In this document: positions 18,078 to 26,892 of the stretch, piece after piece
Layout of the letters: each line of letters begins with the position of its first letter
How positions within the stretch are numbered: position 1 is the stretch's first letter
NCBI GenBank assembly: GCA_030374735.1
Contig: JASCIV010000085.1
Coordinates: 1 to 51,433, forward strand
From: Gracilaria caudata
Lineage: Eukaryota > Rhodophyta > Florideophyceae > Gracilariales > Gracilariaceae
Length of the DNA stretch: 51,433 bases
Reading direction: 5' to 3'
Program-made: the position numbers and the translations under genes
Notes under the pieces: model-generated
Databases searched by the model: none
Seen by the model: the letters and a program-made list of their open reading frames with translations, nothing else
What the model was told of the DNA's origin: nothing

Positions 18078-18951
18078 TGCCCCCTGTTCCAACCATCGCT
18101 TTTGTATTATTCTGCTTCAATCCTTAATTGTATGTGTACGTATCCTGTACCTAGCGCTCGCATCACTTGCTGCTTCACTGTACATGCCTGCATTTTAATT
18201 CTCACTATGACGTGATAACTGCTTGTACTCACACCCGGTTCCCAGTTCAGCGGTCTTATTCTTTTTGGTTTCGTAACGACCTCTTATGACTTTCGTACCA
18301 TACCCTGACTATGTCTCACATGTCTAGTCTGCACGCCATAGTGCACGCTCCATTGTAAAACCAACAAATGTACGCTGTGGCAAACGTTCTCGGGCACCGA
18401 ACGCACGTCTTAGTTTGTCTAGCCATATATGCAGACCGTTTACTGCTTGTACTTGAGTTACCTATGCCCTGTACCACTCCGCGTCAAGCGTAGAAAATAA
18501 GAGTGTGTCTGGTTAACCTCCGTTCCCGAGCCTGCAGAACAGGTTCAGTAAAGGTAGTCTCTATATAGAAGGAAGAAAGACTCTTCGTGAACGAACAATT
18601 CCTTAAATTCTGCAAGCCTTCCAGTGATTGCCATGAAACCTTTTTCTCTGACAGCACTGTTTCTCTTTTCAGACCTTCGTATTCATATTCATCGTAAGTC
18701 TTGCGCGGTGTAATTCTGCTTTCCATAGTTCGTTACCTTATGCTTGTCTGCATTGTTCTTTCGCCCCGGTATCGAAACTCCATCCATGTCCAACGAGGCT
18801 TCGTTCTCTTCTTTCACGGCATACACAAGTTTCCGAGCCTGGGTCACTTTATGGTCACAAACACATTTTGCTTTTGCTTTGACTTGCAATACTCCCCTCT
18901 TTTTGCGTATATGGGAGAACATTGACGAGGTTTTCAATTTGCTAGGGAAGC
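18078..18951. other. intergenic, no convincing gene
   Basis: About 870 bp. The first part is the ZnT6-like 3' end. A minus-strand open frame of 80 codons from an ATG at 18726 (MESRITPRKTYDEYEYEGLK) begins with charged, protein-like residues but ends poorly; I do not call it. Confidence 0.5.
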
Positions 18952-20112
18952 ATGTCGGGAAAGACTGTGTTGACAACATTAGATATGAGAAAAACACGCT
19001 TATGGAGAGTATTAACTCTGCTTTTTTTATGGAACTCACTCTCTAATCGAGCAAATGGGCAGATATGTGAAGCTCCACTTGGTGCAGATTTTGACAGAGA
19101 ACCTACGTTTTGGTGCCGTTTGCATGCTAATGTCAGCATAACCCAAAGCTGTTATACAACTGTAGAGGAAATCATACAACTGCCATGGTCGCATGGTCGT
19201 TTAGTGCGGTATATTGCTCATCAAACTAATCAACGCATATTGAACGTTAGTGCTTTTCAGTTTCAAGCGGGTATTGAAAAAGCTGTGAATGTGACGGAAG
19301 TGAAATTGGATTCTTCCAAGACTAACACCGCCATTACCCTCCGTGTTTCAGGTACAAAAGAACCCTTTCTTGTCTCACTTCTATATGAGGTTGAGAATGG
19401 CGTTGAATTATACCATGCCTGTGATATAACCAAAGATGAGTTTCAGGATGAGGAGAACAAGCGATATCAATTAGTCAAGTGGAGCTCTGGTGCAAAATCA
19501 GCTCAATACATACGAAGTCTTCAGGTAATATTTTCCTTGCACAACTCAGCAGACATGACATTTGCTGATTCACCGGTGAAGAGACCTTCAGAATTTGAAG
19601 TAGAAAGTGTGAGAAACACGTCCATTGCCTCGAAACAGATTGAGGTGAAGCATGGAGGCAACGCAACAAATTCGCAGCCAGGCGCAATTATATTCTATTT
19701 TCGAGGCGTAACAAAGAGAGGAACTGAAGAATGTCCGAACAGTCGAAGCTGCGAGAGAGAAGCAGATATGATTAGAGACAAATACAAAGGAGACGGGCTT
19801 ACGAAGGTTATTATTGGAGCTGGCATTGGTGTTGGAATTCTGGCAGTCTTAGTGGGCATTGGCATGTGGATTGCGTGTTGTAAGAGTTTAACAAAGAGGA
19901 ACACTGGAAATCTGGATAATCTGCCCATCAGTCTGAGACATTTTGCATACGATACTGGGGACGATAAGCCTAGCGGACAATTGCGGCAATGGGCGCGTGG
20001 TAAAAACGTGGGCAAGAAAGAGTATCTGGCGGTTGACCTCTCTCCCGGAAACAAGCAGCTTGTGTCAGGGGCAGAAGCTGAACAGGAAAACGAGGTTCAG
20101 CGCAAAGTATGA
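18952..20112 (+). CDS. unrecognised type I single-pass membrane protein
   Basis: 386 residues. An N-terminal signal peptide is visible (RLWRVLTLLFLWNSLSNRANG, about residues 16-36), whether translation begins at 18952 or at the in-frame ATG at 18985. The ectodomain of about 240 residues has several N-glycosylation sequons (NVS, NVT, NTS, NAT) and a few cysteines. One strongly hydrophobic segment rich in Gly follows (VIIGAGIGVGILAVLVGIGM, about 288-312), then a cytoplasmic tail of about 75 residues. No known domain was recognised. The topology suggests a plasma-membrane or endomembrane surface protein. It lies tail-to-tail with CKS1. Confidence 0.8.
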   Translation: MSGKTVLTTLDMRKTRLWRVLTLLFLWNSLSNRANGQICEAPLGADFDREPTFWCRLHANVSITQSCYTTVEEIIQLPWSHGRLVRYIAHQTNQRILNVSAFQFQAGIEKAVNVTEVKLDSSKTNTAITLRVSGTKEPFLVSLLYEVENGVELYHACDITKDEFQDEENKRYQLVKWSSGAKSAQYIRSLQVIFSLHNSADMTFADSPVKRPSEFEVESVRNTSIASKQIEVKHGGNATNSQPGAIIFYFRGVTKRGTEECPNSRSCEREADMIRDKYKGDGLTKVIIGAGIGVGILAVLVGIGMWIACCKSLTKRNTGNLDNLPISLRHFAYDTGDDKPSGQLRQWARGKNVGKKEYLAVDLSPGNKQLVSGAEAEQENEVQRKV

Positions 20113-20335
20113 GGCCCTCTCTCGCAGAAAAAAATCCAAGGGGATGGTTAGAAGAGACAAAAGAACATTTTACGAAAGAAGCAATTCTACATGGGACTAA
20201 AACCGCGCACAGCACCGCGCAACAACGACGGCTGTCGAAAGGTAACACGAGCACAGTGGCTGAAAAGCAATAACAAAGTGTTTAAGCAAGGAAGAAAGCA
20301 AAGAGTTGCGCACGAACGTAGATGGTACACACAGC

Positions 20336-20678
20336 TCAATACTTTCCATCCTTCGGTCGTCTGAACAGCAGAATATGCGGTTCTGGACGATGAATAGCGT
20401 AGTGGACCCAACCTCGACTCTGTTGCACCCCAATAGAGCGCCACTCGTTCTCGGCTAGTAAACGGTTCTTGGGCACATGTTTGGCTATATCCGCCGGCAG
20501 AATAACATGTCTTCACGCGTAAACAGAAAGAGGCGGTTAGCACTTCAGACGACAGTGTGGCTCCCGCGGGTGGTGAGCGCAGGCGGAAAGCAATTGAAAG
20601 GGCTCGCCGAAGCACCTACCTGTACTCGTACACATCGTCGTAGTACTTGTCTGAGTACTGAATCTGATGGGTGGGCAT
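20336..20678 (-). CDS. CKS1: cyclin-dependent kinase regulatory subunit CKS1, one 109-nt intron
   Basis: Spliced model on the minus strand: exon 1 20678-20620, intron 20619-20511, exon 2 20510-20336; 77 residues, the normal CKS length. Exon 1 reads MPTHQIQYSDKYYDDVYEYR and exon 2 continues HVILPADIAKHVPKNRLLAE, then EWRSIGVQQSRGWVHYAIHR, PEPHILLFRRP. These are the family signatures, including the HxPEPHILLFRRP strand that swaps between dimers. CKS proteins bind the CDK C-lobe and a phospho-Thr site to promote multisite phosphorylation. Donor GTAGGT, branch CTAAC (20540-20536) and acceptor GTGAAG are visible. Longer open frames in this region are shadows in the wrong frame. It is divergent from CDC45 with 441 bp between the start codons. 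Confidence 0.95.
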
Positions 20679-20923
20679 GACGAACGCGTTGCGGGCGTTA
20701 GCACACAGCAGCCGTCAATAGGACGATACCTGTGAAGTTCACACTGTGAGAGGCGCCCTGCTTTCAATCGCCGCGCGCGCGCAGTTGCACTTCTTCAAAT
20801 ACGAAAACGCGGCCCTCACGTCGTTCAAACAGCCAATGCTTTACAGCCATTCGTATCTTACACGTGCATCGCACTCGCTTACACTGTTGGCGGCCGATGT
20901 CTGCTCATCGTGCGACACACCAC

Positions 20924-20934
20924 TCCCGCCAAAA
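20924..20934. promoter_or_regulatory. E2F-like site between CKS1 and CDC45
   Basis: TCCCGCCAAAA reads TTTTGGCGGGA on the other strand, an E2F-type element. A second E2F-like word, TTGGCGCG, is at 20966-20973. Both lie in the 441-bp shared promoter of two S-phase genes. Function is inferred. Confidence 0.5.
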
Positions 20935-21119
20935 CGGTACGAACCGAAACAGTGCCTCTCATGCATTGGCGCGCGGCCACACTTGGTGCCGATGCGCCAT
21001 CCCTGTTAAGGTCCGCAGCCACCTCCGCGCCGCCAGCTGCTCACCGCCTCCGCCCCGGCCCGCACCCCCGAGTCTCCGAGCAGTCGCCGTCTTCCCCTGT
21101 GCTCTCCATCCGCGCCGAG

Positions 21120-23357
21120 ATGGTTGTATTCCCCGCGAGCGAGTCTGCTGACGCCTGGGAGCTCGTATGCGGTCGAATCCCTCCAGAAAGCAACCGCGCT
21201 CGCTCCATTACTCCTTCGCGCGCCGCCCTCACACAGGGCCCCATTCTCATCTTCACCGCCGCTGCAGACCCTGACGCATTGGCATCCGTACGCACCCTCA
21301 CCGCTTTGTTAAAGGCCGACCTATTGCGCTACGAGGTGCATCCTGTCGCTGGTTACTCGAATCTGCGTGACAAGTTCAATGCCCTTGTGCGTGGCGATGA
21401 TGCAGTTGAGCCTCGCGCGGTCCTGTTCGTCAATTGCGCCGCCACCGTTGACATTCAGTCAATTCTACGACTCAATCCTGACAAAACCGATCCACTTGAC
21501 TCCGATTTCAAAGTCTTCGTCATTGACAGCCACCGCCCGTACCACCTCGCCAACATTCACAGTGAGCGCGTCATCCTTTTCGACCATCAGCAGGAGTTCA
21601 ACCATGCGGGTTTACCAATTAATCTTGGCATAGAAAATGAGTGGGGCGTCGTCCCGGACGCTGATTCGTCTGACGAGGAGGAAGGTTACTTCTCACATAA
21701 TTCGGCCGATTCCGAACCGGAACAACACGAGGCCGCCAACGACGATCTTGACGGATTTATGGCCCACGATAGTGCACAAACAACCAAGCATTCCCAACGT
21801 TCCGTCAGGTCGTACCGGCGTCAACGCTCACACGCCTCAGAAAACCCTTCATCTATAGCTGAGGCAACAGACCATGTAACTGAGTCAGAGAATCAACTTG
21901 ATCAAGATGAATCAGACGATCCCGAGCGAGAGGCGTATTTGGAACAAGTGATTGAGGATGATGTTGATCTGGGAAATGGTGCGACTGCAGCAACCGACTC
22001 GGAGTCTGAAGAAGAACATATTCGCCGAGGCCATCGGAAGCGTCGTGCCCAACCCACCCAGACAAGTGCGGAGTTCCAGCGAACGCGAAAGAGGAAACGC
22101 AGATCCCAACGTTCCCTCTACCATAAGGTAGAAGCAAAAGAACGCAAGGTGTTGAGGGAGTACTATTCCTCATCAAGCTTGGCATTAAGCTCAGCTTGTC
22201 TCTGTCACCGAATCGCTGATTCTCTCCAGAGGGGAAACATTGACACGCTATGGATGGCCATCGTGGGAGCCACCAGTCAACACTTCACAAGTGACGTTTC
22301 TGAGGAAGCTCTCAATGAATACCTTACTCCTTATCGAGGACAGGTACAGCTCTTGAATGACACGCTGAATAATACACGCGACAATAACCAAGATACTTCT
22401 TCTCGCAATCAAAACGTTGGCTACGTTCCAGTGTGTCAGAGTGGCGCAGTGAACAGAATAGCAGAATGTGTTGAACTGCGGCTGGATCTTCTTCGCCATT
22501 GGAGTCTATACCATTCTCTTATGTATAGTTCATACACATGTACGAGACTTGCTACATGGCGGCAAACAGGAAAACGCAGAATGCTAGAAATGCTGGCAAC
22601 CCTCGGCATCCCTCTCCGTGATAGCAAGCAGAGATGGTGTTACATGAAGCAAGCGCACAAGATCGCTCTTGACAAACAGCTCCAAAAAGCTGTGGAGCGA
22701 TTCGACCTCGGACATTCTATTCAGTACGAAAGTTTTGTGCGGACCTTGCCGGGTCATAGGGGGGATATTTCTGCTTCAGATTTTGTCTATGCCGTTACAG
22801 CTCTGCTCGAGTTTGACGAGCCTTCTCAGAAAACGAACCCCGGAACTAGTTATGATTCTCTTCTTCTCGATAGATTTTGGAGAGCATATGATGCGCTGGA
22901 CCCTCGAAAGACGGTATTGCTAGAGGCTGGGCTTGATATGGCCATTTCTGCGCAACAGCTGACTGCAGAAATTGGAGGCGAAGTCATTGAACGTCGGAAG
23001 TTTGTACCAAGTGGACCATTTCGTTATGTTTTCCTTCGAGACCAACAATTCAAAGAGTTCCTGAGAAATCCGCTCCTATTGCGAAGACTGGCACAGTTCC
23101 TAAAGAGCGCTCTATTCCGGCAGGGGGCAAAAGATAAACCGTTTATCATCCTTGCCCCCGATTCTGCTCGTAGGATCTGGATAGCGGTTTCGGCGGTCAC
23201 ATATGGTCAGAAAAACGACTTTGGCCAGCGATTCATAAGGGCGGCCGAAAAAAATGGAAGCCAGGTAACATATGACGGTTTTGATTCTTCAGTATGTGAA
23301 ATACCTGATGGTCAGGAAATTGAGTTCGTAAGGTATCTTCACGATGTCATGCGGTGA
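21120..23357 (+). CDS. CDC45: CDC45, CMG helicase subunit
   Basis: CDC45 joins MCM2-7 and GINS to form the replicative helicase. From the ATG at 21120 (MVVFPASESADAWELV) the protein is 745 residues. The N-terminal DHH-like fold shows ILIFTAAADPDALASVRTLT, RYEVHPVAGYSNL and the strand-end FKVFVIDSHRPYHLANIH, all conserved in CDC45. An acidic, Ser-rich insert with basic blocks (about 180-330) is the expected disordered loop. The C-terminal half, with LGIPLRDSKQRWCYM and FVYAVTALLE, is the all-helical and second DHHA1-like part. The longer frame upstream (from 20910) needs a GTG start and runs through the promoter. Confidence 0.93.
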   Translation: MVVFPASESADAWELVCGRIPPESNRARSITPSRAALTQGPILIFTAAADPDALASVRTLTALLKADLLRYEVHPVAGYSNLRDKFNALVRGDDAVEPRAVLFVNCAATVDIQSILRLNPDKTDPLDSDFKVFVIDSHRPYHLANIHSERVILFDHQQEFNHAGLPINLGIENEWGVVPDADSSDEEEGYFSHNSADSEPEQHEAANDDLDGFMAHDSAQTTKHSQRSVRSYRRQRSHASENPSSIAEATDHVTESENQLDQDESDDPEREAYLEQVIEDDVDLGNGATAATDSESEEEHIRRGHRKRRAQPTQTSAEFQRTRKRKRRSQRSLYHKVEAKERKVLREYYSSSSLALSSACLCHRIADSLQRGNIDTLWMAIVGATSQHFTSDVSEEALNEYLTPYRGQVQLLNDTLNNTRDNNQDTSSRNQNVGYVPVCQSGAVNRIAECVELRLDLLRHWSLYHSLMYSSYTCTRLATWRQTGKRRMLEMLATLGIPLRDSKQRWCYMKQAHKIALDKQLQKAVERFDLGHSIQYESFVRTLPGHRGDISASDFVYAVTALLEFDEPSQKTNPGTSYDSLLLDRFWRAYDALDPRKTVLLEAGLDMAISAQQLTAEIGGEVIERRKFVPSGPFRYVFLRDQQFKEFLRNPLLLRRLAQFLKSALFRQGAKDKPFIILAPDSARRIWIAVSAVTYGQKNDFGQRFIRAAEKNGSQVTYDGFDSSVCEIPDGQEIEFVRYLHDVMR

Positions 23358-23515
23358 CGTTTTACTGCTCGCCCCGAATTTGTAAAGACCAGTCTAACAG
23401 TAGCTGTCGGTCAACTTCACTTCCCGTTTTCGTGACATGCAGTAGTAAACTCAAGGAAAAGTAATAGACATAAGATATTCTTCCAGAACATACAGCTTCT
23501 CCCCCTTTCATGCTT

Positions 23516-24274
23516 CTATGATGACGTCGACCCATCGCTGTTGTCCTCCCCTGAGATAGCGTCGTCTGCATCATTCTCTTGTTGCTCGTGATTTTCGCCA
23601 TCTGAATCATAATCGTCAGACGCTTGCTCTTCTTGCCGTCTATCCCAATCTTTAAGGGTTCTTGAGCCCTTAGTTAAAAAGTCGTCTTTCAACCACCTCG
23701 CCTTCGAGCGAACCACGTTCGCATCGTCATCGCTTTCGTCCATATCGTCATTCTTAAGCTTCTTTCCAGCGTCTCCTGCCGTCGTACTTGGTCCGTTGTT
23801 TTTCAAGCCGGCCCTCATCATCTCCATAAAGCTCTCCCTGCTAACCGGTGGACCTTTCTTCTTGTTTCTCGCAACCTCTTCTTTCTCTTCCATAGACTTT
23901 TGAGCTTTTGAGACGGCGTTGAAAAGTGCAACAGCTCCTCTAGTAGCTGTTGCAAGAAGTTCCTTCTCCAGCGTCGCTCCAGTAGCTGCATCAGGGATGA
24001 CCCGAGCGTTGTTTTCAAATGCAAGCTTAGCTTTCTTTGCTCGTTTCAATCGCTTTCTTTCCTCTGCTTGCTCTGCCAAGGCTTTCTCCACATCTTCATT
24101 CTGCTCTAGAATTGCCGTTTTAGGCCTCTTTCTCGCCTGCTCGGTTGCTTTGTTCCTTTTCTCAGAGCCAACCAGACGCTTAAAAACATTCCCGAGAGCA
24201 AGGCTGGCACCCTTGCTGAGGATGGCCGAATCTCCTGTTTGCAGGCTCCCCTTAGGTGTGCCATCAGTCACCAT
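23516..24274 (-). CDS. RRP15: ribosomal RNA processing protein 15 (RRP15)
   Basis: A 252-residue nucleolar protein of the RRP15 family, needed for 60S subunit (27S/28S pre-rRNA) maturation. Family features: an N-terminal block LGNVFKRLVGSEKRN, a Lys/Glu-rich coiled coil, the core LLATATRGAVALFNAVSKAQ (family pattern ATRGVVxLFNAVxxxQ), and a C-terminal KDDF-x-KDWDRR element. The tail is very acidic with Ser. I chose the ATG at 24274; the longer open frame starts at TTG. It is convergent with CDC45, with 158 bp between stops. Confidence 0.88.
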   Translation of the reverse strand: MVTDGTPKGSLQTGDSAILSKGASLALGNVFKRLVGSEKRNKATEQARKRPKTAILEQNEDVEKALAEQAEERKRLKRAKKAKLAFENNARVIPDAATGATLEKELLATATRGAVALFNAVSKAQKSMEEKEEVARNKKKGPPVSRESFMEMMRAGLKNNGPSTTAGDAGKKLKNDDMDESDDDANVVRSKARWLKDDFLTKGSRTLKDWDRRQEEQASDDYDSDGENHEQQENDADDAISGEDNSDGSTSS

Positions 24275-24929
24275 GCTCTGAAGCAGAACACTGCTGATTT
24301 GAGTACAGTAGCAAATCAATTACTAGAAGATTATATCGCTTCTTCCTTGAGCCTTAGAAATTCGTAGGCACTCGGTATCTCAACGTTTCGAGGACGGTTA
24401 CGACTAGAACAACTATTCAAGGAAATTGCCGGCAGTTGTCTACTCAAGCTTCGCGAAGCCTTTTATGCATCGCCGTCGACACACATAATTTGCAAGCAAT
24501 ATGGCAAATTGAAATAAACCAAAGTTTTAACAAACTATGAATTGCAGTTCTAAGACTTTGACTTTTGGATCAAGATGTTTCGGGTTGTCTATCTTTCCCA
24601 GATATGGCGCATTTGTAGGCAGATGTCACTTCGGAAGAGGGCATGAGAATCTTGTCCGTTTATGCTTTGTACAGAAAGGATAAAGCATAGCCAGAAGCAT
24701 TTTGATCCTATTTTCACCATCAGTATTCAGGAAGCTTTTAAGCCCTACCACTACGGAGTACACCAACGTATCCTTGCGGAATTACATATTTGAGGAAGCC
24801 GTGTTCACGGCCACGAGGCAGGGTCAAAAAATCATTCGCCATTGTCTAAGAGACGATAATCAAAGCTCATGCACTGGAGCATGTGATGAAGTTCGACTAT
24901 ACCCGTGGTATCGTTTCGAGTAAAGGTTT
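24275..24929. other. divergent promoter region, no gene seen
   Basis: About 650 bp between the RRP15 and LicD-like starts. AT-richer than its neighbours. A 73-codon plus-strand frame (24702-24923) does not look coding. No RNA gene recognised. Confidence 0.5.
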
Positions 24930-25805
24930 ATGCTTTGTACAGTATATGCATTGTGCAAAAAGCAAAGTGACAAAATGAGGAGAAGGAGGGCACACGTCCC
25001 GAACAGCGAGTCAAGCAATCGTTCTCCTTTGAATCGGAAAGACACCGTCGATACTGTACTTTTGGGGGCTCTTTCAGCAACTCAGGTATCTTTGCTGCTG
25101 ATGTTGTCATTCGTCATTTTACTCTCTCTAAAAGGAGATAAAACAAACCCAAACATCCATGCGCGAACCATAGGATTTACCAAGAAAACCGTGGGATCTC
25201 TTTCCAATTCAACAACTTCTCCATCGTTGTCCAATATGCTAGACATGGTAGCTAAAGCCTTTGACAGCGATAATATTACTTACTGGATGCTACCTGGTTT
25301 GAATCTCCTACCTCCTTCGAAGGGAGACAATAAAGGGCACATACTTGGCAAACTATCGCCATGGCATGAAGGCGTGGACTTGGGTGTATTTCAAGACGAT
25401 GTAATGGGGGTGATTCAGGTTCAGACGCAACTGCAATCTCAAGGAATAGTTGCAGTTGAATCGTACTTTGGCCTCCGAATGTTCTCCGAATTCGGGTACG
25501 AAGATGCCCGATATGATTTTCGCAGACCGTTTATTGATGTTGTCTATTTCAAAGAAGAAGAGGGTCACGTTATTAGTCATTGCTGCGACTGCGAACCGAA
25601 TACTGTGAGTGCCTGCTCCAAGAAAACTTGCGATTGTGTGGTTTGTCTCGCCAAGACTCATGATATATTTCCTCTGGCAGTTGTTCAGATTGAGGGGGTA
25701 CAGAGTGCGCTAAAGGCGCCACGCTGTTCAGAAACTTTGATGCTCCGCGATACTTCGAAATCTCTGCATCCGTCGATGCGAAGGTTGATGAGGCATGCTT
25801 CATAA
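24930..25805 (+). CDS. LicD/fukutin-like membrane protein with altered active site
   Basis: 291 residues, type II: basic N-terminus, membrane segment about 51-67, then a lumenal LicD-type nucleotidyltransferase domain. ITYWMLPGLNLL (116-127) and PWHEGVDLGVF (144-154) align with the family motifs YWL-x-GTLLG and PWDDDVDLGV; the later RPFIDVVYF strand also fits. LicD, fukutin and FKRP relatives transfer phospho-sugars or phosphocholine to glycans. Here the first acidic residues of the PWDDD metal motif are replaced by HEG, with only the later Asp150 kept, so activity is uncertain. A Cys-rich patch (about 217-235) follows. A second in-frame ATG is at 24975. Confidence 0.75.
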   Translation: MLCTVYALCKKQSDKMRRRRAHVPNSESSNRSPLNRKDTVDTVLLGALSATQVSLLLMLSFVILLSLKGDKTNPNIHARTIGFTKKTVGSLSNSTTSPSLSNMLDMVAKAFDSDNITYWMLPGLNLLPPSKGDNKGHILGKLSPWHEGVDLGVFQDDVMGVIQVQTQLQSQGIVAVESYFGLRMFSEFGYEDARYDFRRPFIDVVYFKEEEGHVISHCCDCEPNTVSACSKKTCDCVVCLAKTHDIFPLAVVQIEGVQSALKAPRCSETLMLRDTSKSLHPSMRRLMRHAS

Positions 25806-25876
25806 ATCTTCCTTTGTGTTGTATGCAGCATAGCTACTTCAGTCCATGTTGAATGCCTTGTCTCAATCGTGACACG

Positions 25877-26356
25877 TCATCGATTTGGTTTCATGCGAAT
25901 AAGCTTCAGGATTACCTTGGGATCGAGATGGTCTATGTCACCGTCATCGATCTGCTCATCGACAATGAGACATAGGTTGGAATAATGCTGTAAAATTCTG
26001 CGTTCTGCAGAGACCGTAGTTTGCTGCTGTTTGTTCTCGGGAATCTTACATGCACCTCTAATGGACTCGTCCATAGATCTTGCAAGCTCCAGTAAAAGCA
26101 ATGCATCATGTTCCTCAACACCAGCTAGCATTAGAACTGCATCCCCCATCAGTTTGTACACAATCTGCACTTCCCCCACCGTTGCAACTTGTTCTGGATG
26201 ATCCTCTTTGAGAAGAACCCAATCAGTTGCAGTTGCATCACGCAACTTCTTGAGCCATTTAGCTTGCTGCTGTTCTGTGCGAAGTTCATGTCCATAGAAT
26301 CTTGAGAAAATGACTCCACCAGTTGCGTACGAAATGATTACAACTGAGACAATCAT
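25877..26356 (-). CDS. COPZ: coatomer subunit zeta
   Basis: 159 residues, the small longin-fold subunit of COPI coats, partner of gamma-COP in Golgi-to-ER retrograde transport. The frame begins directly on the first strand (MIVSVVIISYATGGVIFSRF), then YGHELRTEQQQAKWLKKL, VQIVYKLMGDAVLMLAG, and the zeta-specific end NLCLIVDEQIDDGDI-x-HLDP (compare LAVDEIVDGGVILESDP). The sequence is divergent and a little shorter than most zeta-COPs. AP sigma chains are the alternative, but the VDE-x-ID-x-G-x-I motif favours zeta. It is convergent with the LicD-like gene, with 71 bp between stops. Confidence 0.85.
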   Translation of the reverse strand: MIVSVVIISYATGGVIFSRFYGHELRTEQQQAKWLKKLRDATATDWVLLKEDHPEQVATVGEVQIVYKLMGDAVLMLAGVEEHDALLLLELARSMDESIRGACKIPENKQQQTTVSAERRILQHYSNLCLIVDEQIDDGDIDHLDPKVILKLIRMKPNR

Positions 26357-26892
26357 GACTTTTTCCCGGTTCTCAGTTCAATGTAGTACTACTCCGCAGC
26401 TCGTTCTAATGCTGTAGTCAGAAAAACAATTTTGTCGCCTTGCCAGAGGATATCAACTCGTGCAGCAAGCAGAGATATTCCTTTCCGGCGTTAGGATTGC
26501 ACAAAAGAGAAAAGCGTCGAGAGACGCGTCCGACCATAAAATTTGTATTGGCAACGTTTTCTCTGACCTGCGATAACACGTCGAAGAGCAAGCACGTTGC
26601 ATGCAATTTTGGAAGCATTTCATGCGCATGATTGAATGACGAGAATTGATTTTGGATCAAAAAGACTGTTTTCTGAGGCCTGCGTGGCGAATTCATCGTT
26701 TCCCATACAACATAATCTGGCGTGAAGAAGATCACGTACACAACACAAATATCCCCTCTTGCATAGCACTACCACTCTTGCATAGTACTTTCCCAAGCTT
26801 GACAAAGCGTCGATGGCCTTCTTTCACTAGTGGGAACGAAGACCGACAGAAAAACATTCGCAGAAGGCTGACTTTGAGTGTTGAAAATCAGG
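26357..26892. other. divergent promoter region, zeta-COP / UQCC1
   Basis: About 530 bp. A minus-strand frame of 107 codons (26418-26741) has no recognisable feature and I do not call it. Confidence 0.5.

Noticed and set aside
18484..18726. 80-codon minus-strand ORF MESRITPRKTYDEYEYEGLK
   Set aside because: The first 28 residues look protein-like but the rest does not, and I found no splice that repairs it.
20187..20615. 142-codon minus-strand ORF starting MLRRALSIAFRLRS
   Set aside because: It is a wrong-frame shadow over CKS1 exon 2 and its intron; the spliced CKS1 frame explains the DNA.
26418..26741. 107-codon minus-strand ORF between zeta-COP and UQCC1
   Set aside because: No recognisable domain; it sits in a divergent promoter and overlaps nothing conserved.
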